A stretch of 13,511 nucleotides of DNA from an uncultured Lachnospiraceae bacterium (GTDB lineage: Bacteria > Bacillota > Clostridia > Lachnospirales > Lachnospiraceae): NCBI GenBank assembly GCA_910588535.1, contig CAJUOO010000077.1, positions 1-13,511 of the forward strand. Direction: 5' to 3'. Shown piece by piece: positions 1 to 6,780 of this stretch (its first letter is position 1; each line of letters opens with the position of its first letter). The position numbers and the translations under genes are program-made. The notes beneath the pieces were generated by a model. That model was not told where the DNA came from. It saw only the letters and a list, made by a program, of their open reading frames with translations, and did no database searches.

Positions 1-2
1 CA

Positions 3-83
3 CTAAGCGGGAGCGGGGTGACGGAGGACCACAGGCAGTTCGCCGGACGGAACCTTCCAGAAAATGACACAACATATTTTTAA
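3..83 (+). CDS. possible C-terminal end of a truncated CDS
   Basis: The reading frame beginning at base 3 is open from the window edge to a TAA at 81-83 and gives about 26 residues ending in ...NLPENDTTYF. The first 60 bases are clearly richer in G+C than the following A+T-rich 70 bases, which is what the end of a gene followed by an intergenic region looks like. A competing frame from base 2 is also open to a TGA at 65-67 and is Arg-rich, so the frame choice is uncertain. No function can be assigned from so short a fragment. Confidence 0.3.
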   Translation, partial: LSGSGVTEDHRQFAGRNLPENDTTYF

Positions 84-123
84 CAACAGATACAGGATAT
101 TATTTACAAGAAGATATAGATAT

Positions 124-169
124 TTAAGAAGGGTCCGCATAGCAGGTGAGCTGTGCAGCTCCTTCTTAA
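124..169. terminator. stem-loop between convergent transcription units
   Basis: TTAAGAAGG at 124-132 pairs perfectly with CCTTCTTAA at 161-169. Inside the loop a second short hairpin, AGCTG-TG-CAGCT, lies at 149-160. The element lies between the rightward fragment ending at 83 and the leftward M56 gene ending at 207, where a bidirectional terminator would be expected. Neither side has a long T run, so termination is inferred from position and structure only. Confidence 0.4.
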
Positions 170-206
170 GTTAGGTGACATTGATTTGAATATAGTCTTA
201 AATTTA

Positions 207-1769
207 TTAGTTTTGAGTCTGGGGCAGATAATTTTCTGGATCTTGAGGTACGCCATCTTTGTATACATAAAATCCTAGACATACACCTGTCGCTTTTCCC
301 GTCTTTCCCATGGTGGCGATCACACCCCCCTGCTTTACAACATCGTCTGTTTTTACAAGAATCTCCTTGCAATGGGTATACATGGTACAGAGGCCATTCC
401 CATGATTTAACACGATATAGTTGCCCCAACCTTTTTCTGTTTCAAATCCTGTCTCTTCCACTGTTCCAGCCGCTGTTGCCAATATTTCTGCTCCGTCTAC
501 ACCGCCGATTGTGATATGATCAAGCGTCCTCTTCTGCCCGGTGATTGGGTGTATTCTTTCTCCAAAGGTAGAAGTAATGGAATAACATTCGTTTGATACC
601 CAAATATATGTGATATTCTCCGTTGTTTCTTGGTTATCAATGATTTCTGCTCCATATGTAGTGGGTGAGGTTGGCTCTATGGTTTCTTCAGGTGCCTTGC
701 TGGGGGTATTCGAGTTGCTTGGCTCCTTATCTATGGCGGGAGTTGTCTCCGTTTGGATAGGTGTTGTTTCAGCATTTTTGGCAAAAGCAGTAAATACTGC
801 GCAAAATATAAATAATACAGCACATAAGGAGCTTAGTATAGTAATTCTTTTTCTTTTCATAATTTCTGTTATCCTTTCTTCTAAAATATTTTTGCTAAAA
901 TGATTGTATATAGACAAGGAAGAGCGCTCCGCTTCCATGTGGAGCAACAAAGATGCATAAAAGGTACGGCGGCTCTCTCCCAAGTACTTAATTACTGTCT
1001 CATCACAGACAAGTTCAATATCACGATTTGCAAGTATATACAGCAACCACACAAATGGATTGAACCAATAAATTGTAAGTACAGCGGCGAGAAGTATCTT
1101 TGTCAGTGCATCCATGCGCTTGATATGGATACATTCATGGATTATCATAATTTTAAGAGCATTGCAGGATGTCTCTTCCTCCAGATCGGTTAAAAGGTTT
1201 TTTGGCAATACAATCACTGGATGGAAAATACCGTAGGTCAGTGGTGAGCGAATTTGATCAAAGCTTCTCACACGGATGGAACGAAAGTGCATAAGAGGTT
1301 TTGATAAAATGCTTTCTTCTACCATATCCAGAATTTTTTTATTCTGTACAGGGAGGGACTCTCTAAAATTCTTCTTGCAGCTTCTGTAGGATAAGATAAA
1401 ATAGATTCCCACGAAGAACATTCCAAGTAGCCATAAGCATTTGAGCACAAAATAAATAGAAATAACAGGGTTTGGATTAGAATATTCTACCGTGGGAGAT
1501 GAGGTGACAAGGAGTAAGGTTCCTTGCCATAGTTGGTTAGTGAGCTCTGGCACAGCCTGCTTTGTCTCTTCAAGTATCGTTTGATGCCCGCTCTCCCACA
1601 AGATGGATACGGGCAGCAACAACCGGACAATCGCAAGGTACCAGAGAAGCATAAATACTTTCTGGGGCAGAAAGTTCCTTATCAGTGCGCGAAAGAAAAT
1701 AATGCTGAGAATAAAAACTGCTCCTAATAAGTTTATTTCTATAAGATTAAGCCAAAGCAATTCTCTCAC
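207..1769 (-). CDS. BlaR1-like M56 membrane metallopeptidase with degenerate C-terminal M23 (LytM) domain
   Basis: 520 residues, GTG start overlapping the stop of the upstream blaI-type gene by 4 bp (GTGA), so the two are translationally coupled. Hydrophobic segments lie near residues 8-30, 40-58, 102-127, 222-246 and 310-330. The zinc motif HECIH is at 211-215, with a candidate third ligand at Glu252 in E-x-x-C-D. This is the M56 signature of BlaR1/MecR1, which cleave or inactivate their partner repressor after sensing an extracellular signal. After the last membrane span comes a Thr/Pro/Glu-rich linker (about 335-385) and then an M23-like domain (about 393-510): S-T-F-G-E-R-I-H-P, an internal G-N-Y-I-V-L-N-H-G-N-G and Y-T-H at 464-466. 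The M23 H-x-H zinc motif is replaced by C497-L-G499, and the H-x(3)-D region is disrupted, so this domain probably binds wall material rather than cutting it. No penicillin-binding sensor domain is present. The stimulus is unknown; peptidoglycan fragments or wall damage is an inference. Confidence 0.85.
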   Translation of the reverse strand: MRELLWLNLIEINLLGAVFILSIIFFRALIRNFLPQKVFMLLWYLAIVRLLLPVSILWESGHQTILEETKQAVPELTNQLWQGTLLLVTSSPTVEYSNPNPVISIYFVLKCLWLLGMFFVGIYFILSYRSCKKNFRESLPVQNKKILDMVEESILSKPLMHFRSIRVRSFDQIRSPLTYGIFHPVIVLPKNLLTDLEEETSCNALKIMIIHECIHIKRMDALTKILLAAVLTIYWFNPFVWLLYILANRDIELVCDETVIKYLGESRRTFYASLLLHMEAERSSLSIYNHFSKNILEERITEIMKRKRITILSSLCAVLFIFCAVFTAFAKNAETTPIQTETTPAIDKEPSNSNTPSKAPEETIEPTSPTTYGAEIIDNQETTENITYIWVSNECYSITSTFGERIHPITGQKRTLDHITIGGVDGAEILATAAGTVEETGFETEKGWGNYIVLNHGNGLCTMYTHCKEILVKTDDVVKQGGVIATMGKTGKATGVCLGFYVYKDGVPQDPENYLPQTQN

Positions 1770-2131
1770 CTTCCATCCTTGCTCTGATCAGAGATCATAA
1801 GGCGCAGCTTGTCAATCTGTTTTTGGGATAATTTTTTGTTATTTAACAAAGATGCAAATAGAAGTTCAGGGGAGCCTTCAAAAAATTTTCCTATCAGTTC
1901 TTCTGCCTCTGCATTTTGAACCTCCTGCCTTGTGATCAAAGCGTGACACATAAAATTAGGTTCACTTCTCTGGATTGCATCTTTTGCTATACATTTCTTG
2001 ATCACGGTGTAGGTTGTATTCATATTCCATCCAGTTTCTTCTTTAAGAATGTCAGAGATTTTCTTTGCAGTCATATCACCCTCCCGCCACAGCACTTCCA
2101 TTACTTTTAGTTCAGAATCAAATAGTTTCAT
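1766..2131 (-). CDS. BlaI/MecI-family winged-helix transcriptional repressor
   Basis: 121 residues, the usual length of the family. The N-terminal half (about 3-75) shows the BlaI/MecI winged helix: F-D-S-E-L-K-V-M-E-V-L-W, then M-T-A-K-K-I-S-D-I-L and the recognition-helix region W-N-M-N-T-T-Y-T-V-I-K-K. The C-terminal helical part (about 80-121) would be the dimerization region cut or destabilised through the partner M56 protease. ATG at 2129-2131 is preceded by AGGAGG (2138-2143) at 6-base spacing. It is first in a two-gene leftward unit with the M56 gene and very likely represses its own promoter, where two ACTAT-N4-ATAGT palindromes lie. It may also affect the divergent surface-protein genes, but no matching palindrome overlaps their promoter. 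Confidence 0.9.
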   Translation of the reverse strand: MKLFDSELKVMEVLWREGDMTAKKISDILKEETGWNMNTTYTVIKKCIAKDAIQRSEPNFMCHALITRQEVQNAEAEELIGKFFEGSPELLFASLLNNKKLSQKQIDKLRLMISDQSKDGR

Positions 2132-2186
2132 ATAAGGCCTCCTAGATATACTAGCTAAACATAGTCAGTTTTTGATTAAAATGTAC

Positions 2187-2200
2187 ACTATTGCAATAGT
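2187..2200. promoter_or_regulatory. candidate BlaI operator 1
   Basis: Perfect 14-bp palindrome ACTATTGCAATAGT. It lies just downstream of the predicted start site of the leftward blaI-type promoter and shares its arms with the palindrome at 2213-2226. Assignment to the BlaI-family protein is inferred from position and from the dyad architecture of BlaI/MecI operators. Confidence 0.6.
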
Positions 2201-2210
2201 TTATATTACT

Positions 2211-2240
2211 ATACTATCATAATAGTGTGAGCGCTGTCAA
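2211..2240 (-). promoter_or_regulatory. sigma-A-type promoter of the blaI-M56 unit
   Basis: On the minus strand there is a perfect TTGACA (-35, plus-strand positions 2235-2240), an 18-base spacer and TAGTAT (-10, 2211-2216). The -10 is only 4/6 to consensus. Both operator-like palindromes flank or overlap it. The predicted leader to the ATG at 2131 is about 70 nt. Confidence 0.6.
2213..2226. promoter_or_regulatory. candidate BlaI operator 2
   Basis: ACTATCATAATAGT has the same ACTAT-N4-ATAGT arms as the palindrome at 2187-2200; the centres are 26 bp apart. It overlaps the spacer and -10 region of the leftward promoter, which would let a bound repressor block RNA polymerase. Confidence 0.6.
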
Positions 2241-2304
2241 GTAGTATTGTTTGCACAGAGATGCTTAATTTGTACACCATGCATCAACTTTTTTTGCAAA
2301 GCAG

Positions 2305-2334
2305 TTGACAATAAGTTACATCATTATCTATAAT
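2305..2334 (+). promoter_or_regulatory. consensus sigma-A promoter of the dockerin/cohesin gene pair
   Basis: TTGACA (2305-2310), an 18-base spacer and TATAAT (2329-2334), both boxes perfect. The predicted start site is near 2341, leaving a leader of only about 30 nt before the ATG at 2372. Confidence 0.85.
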
Positions 2335-2371
2335 GAAACAGAGAAGAAGAGAGAAAGGCAAAAGAAAATAA

Positions 2372-4477
2372 ATGAATATAGCAAAAAAAGGGAGAGGTCG
2401 GGATCTAAGACGGCAGGGCAGAATCCTGCTTCTTTTGCTGTTTTTTTCTGTGTCGGCTGGTATATTTGGATTTCCAAGTTACGCCGCCACAAGCGGTGTG
2501 GTGAGCGGAGCGACAAGTTTGAATATCCGGTCAGGTCCCGGAACAGATTATGAGAATGTGACGGCAGCGAATGGGACGAGCATTACTCTGCCGAATGGAT
2601 ATCATGTGACAATTATGGAGGAGGTGTACGACGAGAAGGACGAGAACTTAATCTGGTATAAAATATCATTTGCCTACGGCGGCAGTATATTGGAGGGGTA
2701 CGCTCTTAGCAATTATATTAAGCCAAGGACAGATGCGGTGACAAATCCAGATTATGAAGCATATTTGAATACGCAAGGATTTCCAGAGAGCTATAAGGAA
2801 AGCTTGCGGATTCTTCACACAGAGCATCCAACATGGGTGTTTGAAGCATTACATACCGAGCTTGACTGGACGGAGGCACTTAATGCGGAGAGTGAAGTTG
2901 GAAAGAATTTAATTCAGAATCATGTAATATCTTCGTGGAAATCTATGGAGGAGGGAGCATATGACTGGAATACAAATAAGTGGGTGGTTTTTGACGGCAG
3001 CGATTGGGTGGCGGCGTCGAGAGAGCTGATTGCCTATTATATGGACCCTAGAAATTTTTTGGATGATGTCAATGTATTTCAGTTTGAAACGCTTTCTTAT
3101 GATAATTCCTATCAGACAGTTGAGGGAATTGAGAATATTTTGGTAAATTCTTTTATGGGAAAACCGATCACGGACACGGATGGGTGGACGGGGACTTATG
3201 CTGATGCGTTTGTTTATGCAGCAGAACAGTCTGGTGTAAGTCCTTACCATCTCGCTTCACGTGCACTTCAGGAGCTTGGGACGGAGGGAAGCGCCAGTGT
3301 GTCAGGCACAGTGTCCGGTTATGAGGGATTTTTTAATTTTTATAATATAGGAGCGACCAGCTCCAGCAATCCAGTGCGCAATGGGTTGGCTTTTGCACAG
3401 CAGTATAATGATGAGTATTTTCTGCCTTGGAATACACGGTGGAAGGCGATCGCGGGAGGTGCCATCTATCTTGGAAGGCGGTATATTAATGTGGGTCAGG
3501 ATACCTTATATTTGCAGAAGTTTAATGTACAGGGCAATTCTCCCTACACACATCAGTATATGACAAATGTTCAGGCGCCAAGCTCAGAGGCTAAGAAGAT
3601 GGCGATCGCTTATGGAGATACTACAGAGCTTGGGATTGTGTTTAAAATACCAGTGTATTTGAATATGCCAGAGTATGCAAGTGAGCTTCCAACAGGCTCT
3701 GGTGGAGCAGTGACTACATTGTCTTATCTGTCGGTGGACGGATATACGCTGACACCGACCTTTCATAAAAGTATTATTGAATATGACGTGGTTCTCAATG
3801 AGCCGGTATCTTCTGTCACAGTGTCAGCACAGGCGGCGGACAGCAGCTCCTCCGTCTCAGGAACAGGCAATTACAGCTTGACAGAAGGACTTAACGTGAT
3901 ATCGATCACGGTGACAGCACAGAATGGAAGCAGCACAACCTACACAATTAATGTGATAGTCCCCGCTGGACCGTCTACCTACAATGGCGGTAATTTTACC
4001 GTGTCAGCAGGAGAGGGAGAATTTATGAATGTGCGACAGCCAGAAGGAGATATCACAGTGCTGTATGGTTTTGAGCTGGGAACATTGGCGGAGGCGGCAC
4101 TTTCTCGGATGACGTCAACCAATTGTGGTATCCGAATTGTTAATGCCGATCGTACAGAAAATACAGGGGTACTTGCCACAGGAAATCTTTTGCAGATTAT
4201 TGCCAATGTGGATAATGCAGTTATTAAGGAAATTCCAATTGTGATTTATGGGGATATTAATGGAGATGGAGAGATCAACGGCAGAGATATGTTGTATCTG
4301 CAGAGACATATTCTAGGAATTTCATATCTATCTGGCGTGTATGCGGAGGCGGCAGATATTAATTGGGATGATCGGGTGGAGACAGAAGATGGAGTGAAGC
4401 AGTCAACCATATCAGCGCGGGATATGCTGCATCTGCAAAGGCATTTGTTGGATATCAAATATATAGAACAAAATTAG
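2372..4477 (+). CDS. secreted SH3b-glucosaminidase-cadherin-like-dockerin protein (probable peptidoglycan hydrolase)
   Basis: 701 residues. A basic N-terminus and hydrophobic stretch ending P-S-Y-A-A give a signal peptide of about 38 residues. Next comes an SH3b module (about 42-115; S-L-N-I-R-S-G-P-G-T-D-Y is diagnostic), then a glucosaminidase-type catalytic domain (about 125-400). That domain contains H-L-A-S-R-A-L-Q-E (candidate catalytic Glu301) followed by a G-Y-E-G-F-F-N-F-Y-N-I-G-A block resembling LytD/Atl-type endo-beta-N-acetylglucosaminidases. Then follow a cadherin-like beta-sandwich (about 450-530), a beta-rich segment (535-625) and a C-terminal type-I dockerin (626-694) with two calcium loops. 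The first loop is canonical (D628-x-N630-x-D632-G...D639); the second starts at D662 and seems to carry about ten extra residues before the second A-R-D-M-L-x-L-Q-R-H helix. The ribosome site is weak (AAAGG about 13 nt upstream). The next gene, 24 bp downstream, encodes a cohesin, so the likely role is a wall hydrolase held at the membrane by its neighbour. Activity and pairing are inferred. Confidence 0.85.
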   Translation: MNIAKKGRGRDLRRQGRILLLLLFFSVSAGIFGFPSYAATSGVVSGATSLNIRSGPGTDYENVTAANGTSITLPNGYHVTIMEEVYDEKDENLIWYKISFAYGGSILEGYALSNYIKPRTDAVTNPDYEAYLNTQGFPESYKESLRILHTEHPTWVFEALHTELDWTEALNAESEVGKNLIQNHVISSWKSMEEGAYDWNTNKWVVFDGSDWVAASRELIAYYMDPRNFLDDVNVFQFETLSYDNSYQTVEGIENILVNSFMGKPITDTDGWTGTYADAFVYAAEQSGVSPYHLASRALQELGTEGSASVSGTVSGYEGFFNFYNIGATSSSNPVRNGLAFAQQYNDEYFLPWNTRWKAIAGGAIYLGRRYINVGQDTLYLQKFNVQGNSPYTHQYMTNVQAPSSEAKKMAIAYGDTTELGIVFKIPVYLNMPEYASELPTGSGGAVTTLSYLSVDGYTLTPTFHKSIIEYDVVLNEPVSSVTVSAQAADSSSSVSGTGNYSLTEGLNVISITVTAQNGSSTTYTINVIVPAGPSTYNGGNFTVSAGEGEFMNVRQPEGDITVLYGFELGTLAEAALSRMTSTNCGIRIVNADRTENTGVLATGNLLQIIANVDNAVIKEIPIVIYGDINGDGEINGRDMLYLQRHILGISYLSGVYAEAADINWDDRVETEDGVKQSTISARDMLHLQRHLLDIKYIEQN

Positions 4478-4488
4478 GTACATAAGGT

Positions 4489-4495
4489 AAGGAGG
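4489..4495 (+). promoter_or_regulatory. strong RBS that fixes a TTG start for the cohesin gene
   Basis: AAGGAGG lies 6 bases before the TTG at 4502-4504. The TTG start gives a proper signal peptide, and no ATG lies at a suitable distance, so this site decides the start. Confidence 0.75.
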
Positions 4496-4501
4496 CAGAA
4501 A

Positions 4502-6262
4502 TTGAAACATATAAAATATAGCATTACTTGTCTGGCAGTGTGGATGCTGCTGCTGATACAGACGGGGATAGTTCTGGCAGCAGAAGGGTCCGTCACCTAT
4601 GGATCTTCTTCCTACAGTCCGACGGAGGGGCAGGAATTTCAGATAGGTGTGTATGTCAATGGAAGTGAGGCGATTGGAGCCTATGAATTTTATCTGGATT
4701 ACAATGCAGATATGATGGAATACGTGAGCGGTGCAGACAGCGGGGGAGGCGGCAGATTAAAATTTACTGGCTATGGGGATGCCTCCAGCTATAAATATAT
4801 GCTTACCTTCCGCGCCAAAAAGGCAGGTAGCTCAAATGTTACCATCAGTAATGTATATCTGGGACCACTGAGTGCAAGCAGTGGAGATTCCATGACAATC
4901 ACAGCTGCGGCGAGCGCTCCGGTAAATATTCAGGGACCAAGCACTGCCTCCGATGTGTGCCGCCTTGCTGAGCTGAATATTTCTCCTACTGGTCTTTGGG
5001 GATTTGCACCTGATAAGACAGAATATGATATTACTGTTGACAATGATATTAGCAAGCTTGCTATCACGGCAAAGGCAGAGAGTGATAAGGCATCAGTTTC
5101 TATCTCGGATACCAATCTGGTGGTGGGTGTCAACACCATTACCATCAAGGTGACAGCCGAGAATGGAACAGTGAAAACTTATTCTATTATTGTCAGAAGA
5201 AAAGAGGCACAGAGCCAGCCGCAGACCACGACGGCGGCACAGGATCCAGACATTGAGAATCTCTCTGTTTCCTTTTTGGTCAATGGAAAAGATATGTATG
5301 TGACAGAAAAGGTGGATGGGATTGACGCGCCAGATGGATTTCAGAAGACTATCGTGTCATATCAGGGACAGGAAATACCAGCATTTACCAGTCTGACACA
5401 GAATATTACATTATTTTATCTTCGGGATGGTCTGGGAGAGAATGGGGCATTTTATGCATATAATAGTGCGAGGGACAGTGTATATCCATACATTCGTCTT
5501 ACCAATGCCACCGGCTCATATATGATTATCTCACCAGAATCAGATATCAAGGCACCAGAGGGCTACAACGAGACGACGCTGTCTCTTGGCAATGGCGGCG
5601 ATGAAAATGTAGCTACCTCCATTCAGGCGTGGATACAGGGAAGCAACACAGAATTTTTCCTTATCTATGCTCTGAATGATAAGGGGGAATGTGACTTTTA
5701 CCAGTATGACACAAAGGAGAGAACGCTGCAGCGCTTTCACAGTACAGGGATGGTGATACCATCTGAGCCTTCAGAAACTACCAGTGCAAAGGAGGAGCCG
5801 GGGAAAGTGGAGGAGCTTGAGGCAGAGATTATTAGACAGAAGCTTAATAATCAGATTGATACAAAAAATAAACTTATGATTATTATAGCGCTGGCTGTAT
5901 TCTGTGTGGTGTTGATTATCGCAGTGATAGGATTGCTTTTTAAGCTGAAAGGGCAGGCAGATGACAGTACTTATGCAGAGGAAGAGGATATGGAGGATAC
6001 AGATGTGCCAGAAGAACAGGAAGAGTTAGAAGAGCTAGAGGAACCAGAGGAGGTTTCCTATGTGGTAGAGAGTGCACAGGAGATGGTGAGAGAGGCAGCC
6101 GCTGCAGAAGAGCCGAGGAGAAGGAAGGAACCAGAACAGCCACCTGTCAGGCAGGCAGCAAAGCCTAAGCCAGAACCGGAGCCTGAGCCAGAAGATGATG
6201 ACGATTTTCTGCTTGATCTGGATGACGATGATTTCACTTTCTTTGATTATGATGAAAAATAA
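4502..6262 (+). CDS. membrane-anchored cohesin-domain protein with acidic cytoplasmic tail
   Basis: 586 residues from a TTG start. Signal peptide 1-26 (hydrophobic core ending V-L-A-A). Residues about 29-146 look like a cohesin domain: S-Y-S-P-T-E-G-Q-E-F-Q-I-G-V-Y-V, then I-G-A-Y-E-F-Y-L-D-Y-N-A-D-M and a glycine-rich turn. A cadherin-like beta-sandwich follows (about 152-232; L-N-I-S-P...Y-D-I-T-V), then a uniform unknown extracellular region (about 245-415) and a short charged helix (about 430-457) possibly forming a coiled coil. One transmembrane helix spans about 458-480. The last 105 residues would be cytoplasmic and are strongly acidic and Pro/Glu-rich, ending in Asp-rich blocks with Phe/Leu. 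There is no LPXTG motif or SLH domain, the usual anchors of cell-surface cohesins. It follows the dockerin-bearing glucosaminidase by 24 bp and ends at a terminator, so the two form an operon; receptor for that dockerin is the simplest role. The tail's function is unknown. Confidence 0.8.
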   Translation: MKHIKYSITCLAVWMLLLIQTGIVLAAEGSVTYGSSSYSPTEGQEFQIGVYVNGSEAIGAYEFYLDYNADMMEYVSGADSGGGGRLKFTGYGDASSYKYMLTFRAKKAGSSNVTISNVYLGPLSASSGDSMTITAAASAPVNIQGPSTASDVCRLAELNISPTGLWGFAPDKTEYDITVDNDISKLAITAKAESDKASVSISDTNLVVGVNTITIKVTAENGTVKTYSIIVRRKEAQSQPQTTTAAQDPDIENLSVSFLVNGKDMYVTEKVDGIDAPDGFQKTIVSYQGQEIPAFTSLTQNITLFYLRDGLGENGAFYAYNSARDSVYPYIRLTNATGSYMIISPESDIKAPEGYNETTLSLGNGGDENVATSIQAWIQGSNTEFFLIYALNDKGECDFYQYDTKERTLQRFHSTGMVIPSEPSETTSAKEEPGKVEELEAEIIRQKLNNQIDTKNKLMIIIALAVFCVVLIIAVIGLLFKLKGQADDSTYAEEEDMEDTDVPEEQEELEELEEPEEVSYVVESAQEMVREAAAAEEPRRRKEPEQPPVRQAAKPKPEPEPEPEDDDDFLLDLDDDDFTFFDYDEK

Positions 6263-6268
6263 GAATAG

Positions 6269-6320
6269 GGCTGCCGCTAAAATGGAGTATTTCCTCTTTG
6301 CGGCAGCCGCTTCTTTCTTT
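6269..6320 (+). terminator. rho-independent terminator of the dockerin/cohesin operon
   Basis: GGCTGCCGC (6269-6277) pairs perfectly with GCGGCAGCC (6300-6308), a 9-bp G+C-rich stem, followed by a T-rich tail (6311-6320). It begins 7 bases after the stop codon of the cohesin gene. Confidence 0.85.
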
Positions 6321-6322
6321 GG

Positions 6323-6351
6323 TTGACAAGAAGATTATGCTGCGTTATACT
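6323..6351 (+). promoter_or_regulatory. sigma-A promoter of the gntR-mcsA-mcsB-clpC operon
   Basis: TTGACA (6323-6328), a 17-base spacer and TATACT (6346-6351). The predicted start site is near 6358. No CtsR heptamer repeat (GGTCAAA pair) and no CIRCE element was seen between the upstream terminator and the first gene. Confidence 0.85.
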
Positions 6352-6358
6352 GAGTATT

Positions 6359-6377
6359 GTTATAAGAAAGGTATAAC
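6359..6377. promoter_or_regulatory. candidate GntR/YtrA operator at the operon start site
   Basis: Inverted repeat GTTATA-N7-TATAAC (6359-6364 and 6372-6377), with another TATAAC copy at 6381-6386. It starts at the predicted transcription start, a position typical for a repressor. GntR-family sites commonly have GT...AC dyads; binding by the adjacent regulator is an inference. Confidence 0.5.
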
Positions 6378-6401
6378 AGCTATAACTAAGGAGAGAATGT
6401 T

Positions 6402-6776
6402 ATGTATGTGTCAATTGATTTTAATAGTGATGAGGCGATTTATTTACAGCTATGCAATCAGATTATTCTGGGGATTGCGATGGAGGAATTTCACGAGGGA
6501 GATGTGCTTCCCTCGGTCAGGCAGCTTGCAGATAATATCGGGATTAACATGCATACGGTGAATAAGGCGTATACTGTTTTAAAGCAGGAGGGATTTGTCA
6601 AGCTGGACAGGCGCAGAGGAGCCGTTATTTCTCTTGATGTAGATAAAATACATGCGGTGGAGGAGCTGCGAAGAAATTTGAGGCTGATGATTGCGAGGGC
6701 GATCTGCAAGAATATTAGCAGAGAAGAGGTGCATGAATTGATAGATCAGATTTTTATGGAATATCTGGGAGAATAG
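6402..6776 (+). CDS. short GntR-family (YtrA-type) transcriptional regulator
   Basis: 124 residues. Residues about 10-75 form the GntR winged helix: Y-L-Q-L-C-N-Q-I, G-D-V-L-P-S-V-R-Q-L-A, I-N-M-H-T-V-N-K-A-Y-T-V-L-K-Q-E-G and the wing F-V-K-L-D-R-R-R-G-A. Only about 45 helical residues follow, as in the YtrA subfamily, which lacks a large effector domain. ATG at 6402 has AAGGAG (6388-6393) 8 bases upstream. It is first in the operon; AGGAGG of the next gene overlaps its stop codon. In Bacillus and many relatives this position holds ctsR, the repressor of the clpC operon, and this protein is not CtsR-like in its GntR signature. It probably autoregulates the operon through the inverted repeat at 6359-6377. 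The inducing signal cannot be read from sequence. Confidence 0.9.
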   Translation: MYVSIDFNSDEAIYLQLCNQIILGIAMEEFHEGDVLPSVRQLADNIGINMHTVNKAYTVLKQEGFVKLDRRRGAVISLDVDKIHAVEELRRNLRLMIARAICKNISREEVHELIDQIFMEYLGE

Positions 6777-6780
6777 GAGG
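6775..6780 (+). promoter_or_regulatory. RBS that favours the ATG at 6790 for mcsA
   Basis: AGGAGG is 9 bases before the ATG at 6790 but only 3 bases before an in-frame TTG at 6784. The ATG gives the usual McsA N-terminus, M-x-C-x-x-C. Confidence 0.7.

Noticed and set aside
610..1193. Plus-strand open frames inside the M56 gene
   Set aside because: They are antisense shadows: the minus-strand frame has the M56 zinc motif, membrane spans and M23-like domain, while these have no motif or ribosome site.
6309..6401. CtsR box or CIRCE element at the clp operon promoter
   Set aside because: No tandem GGTCAAA heptamers and no TTAGCACTC-N9-GAGTGCTAA were found on either strand.
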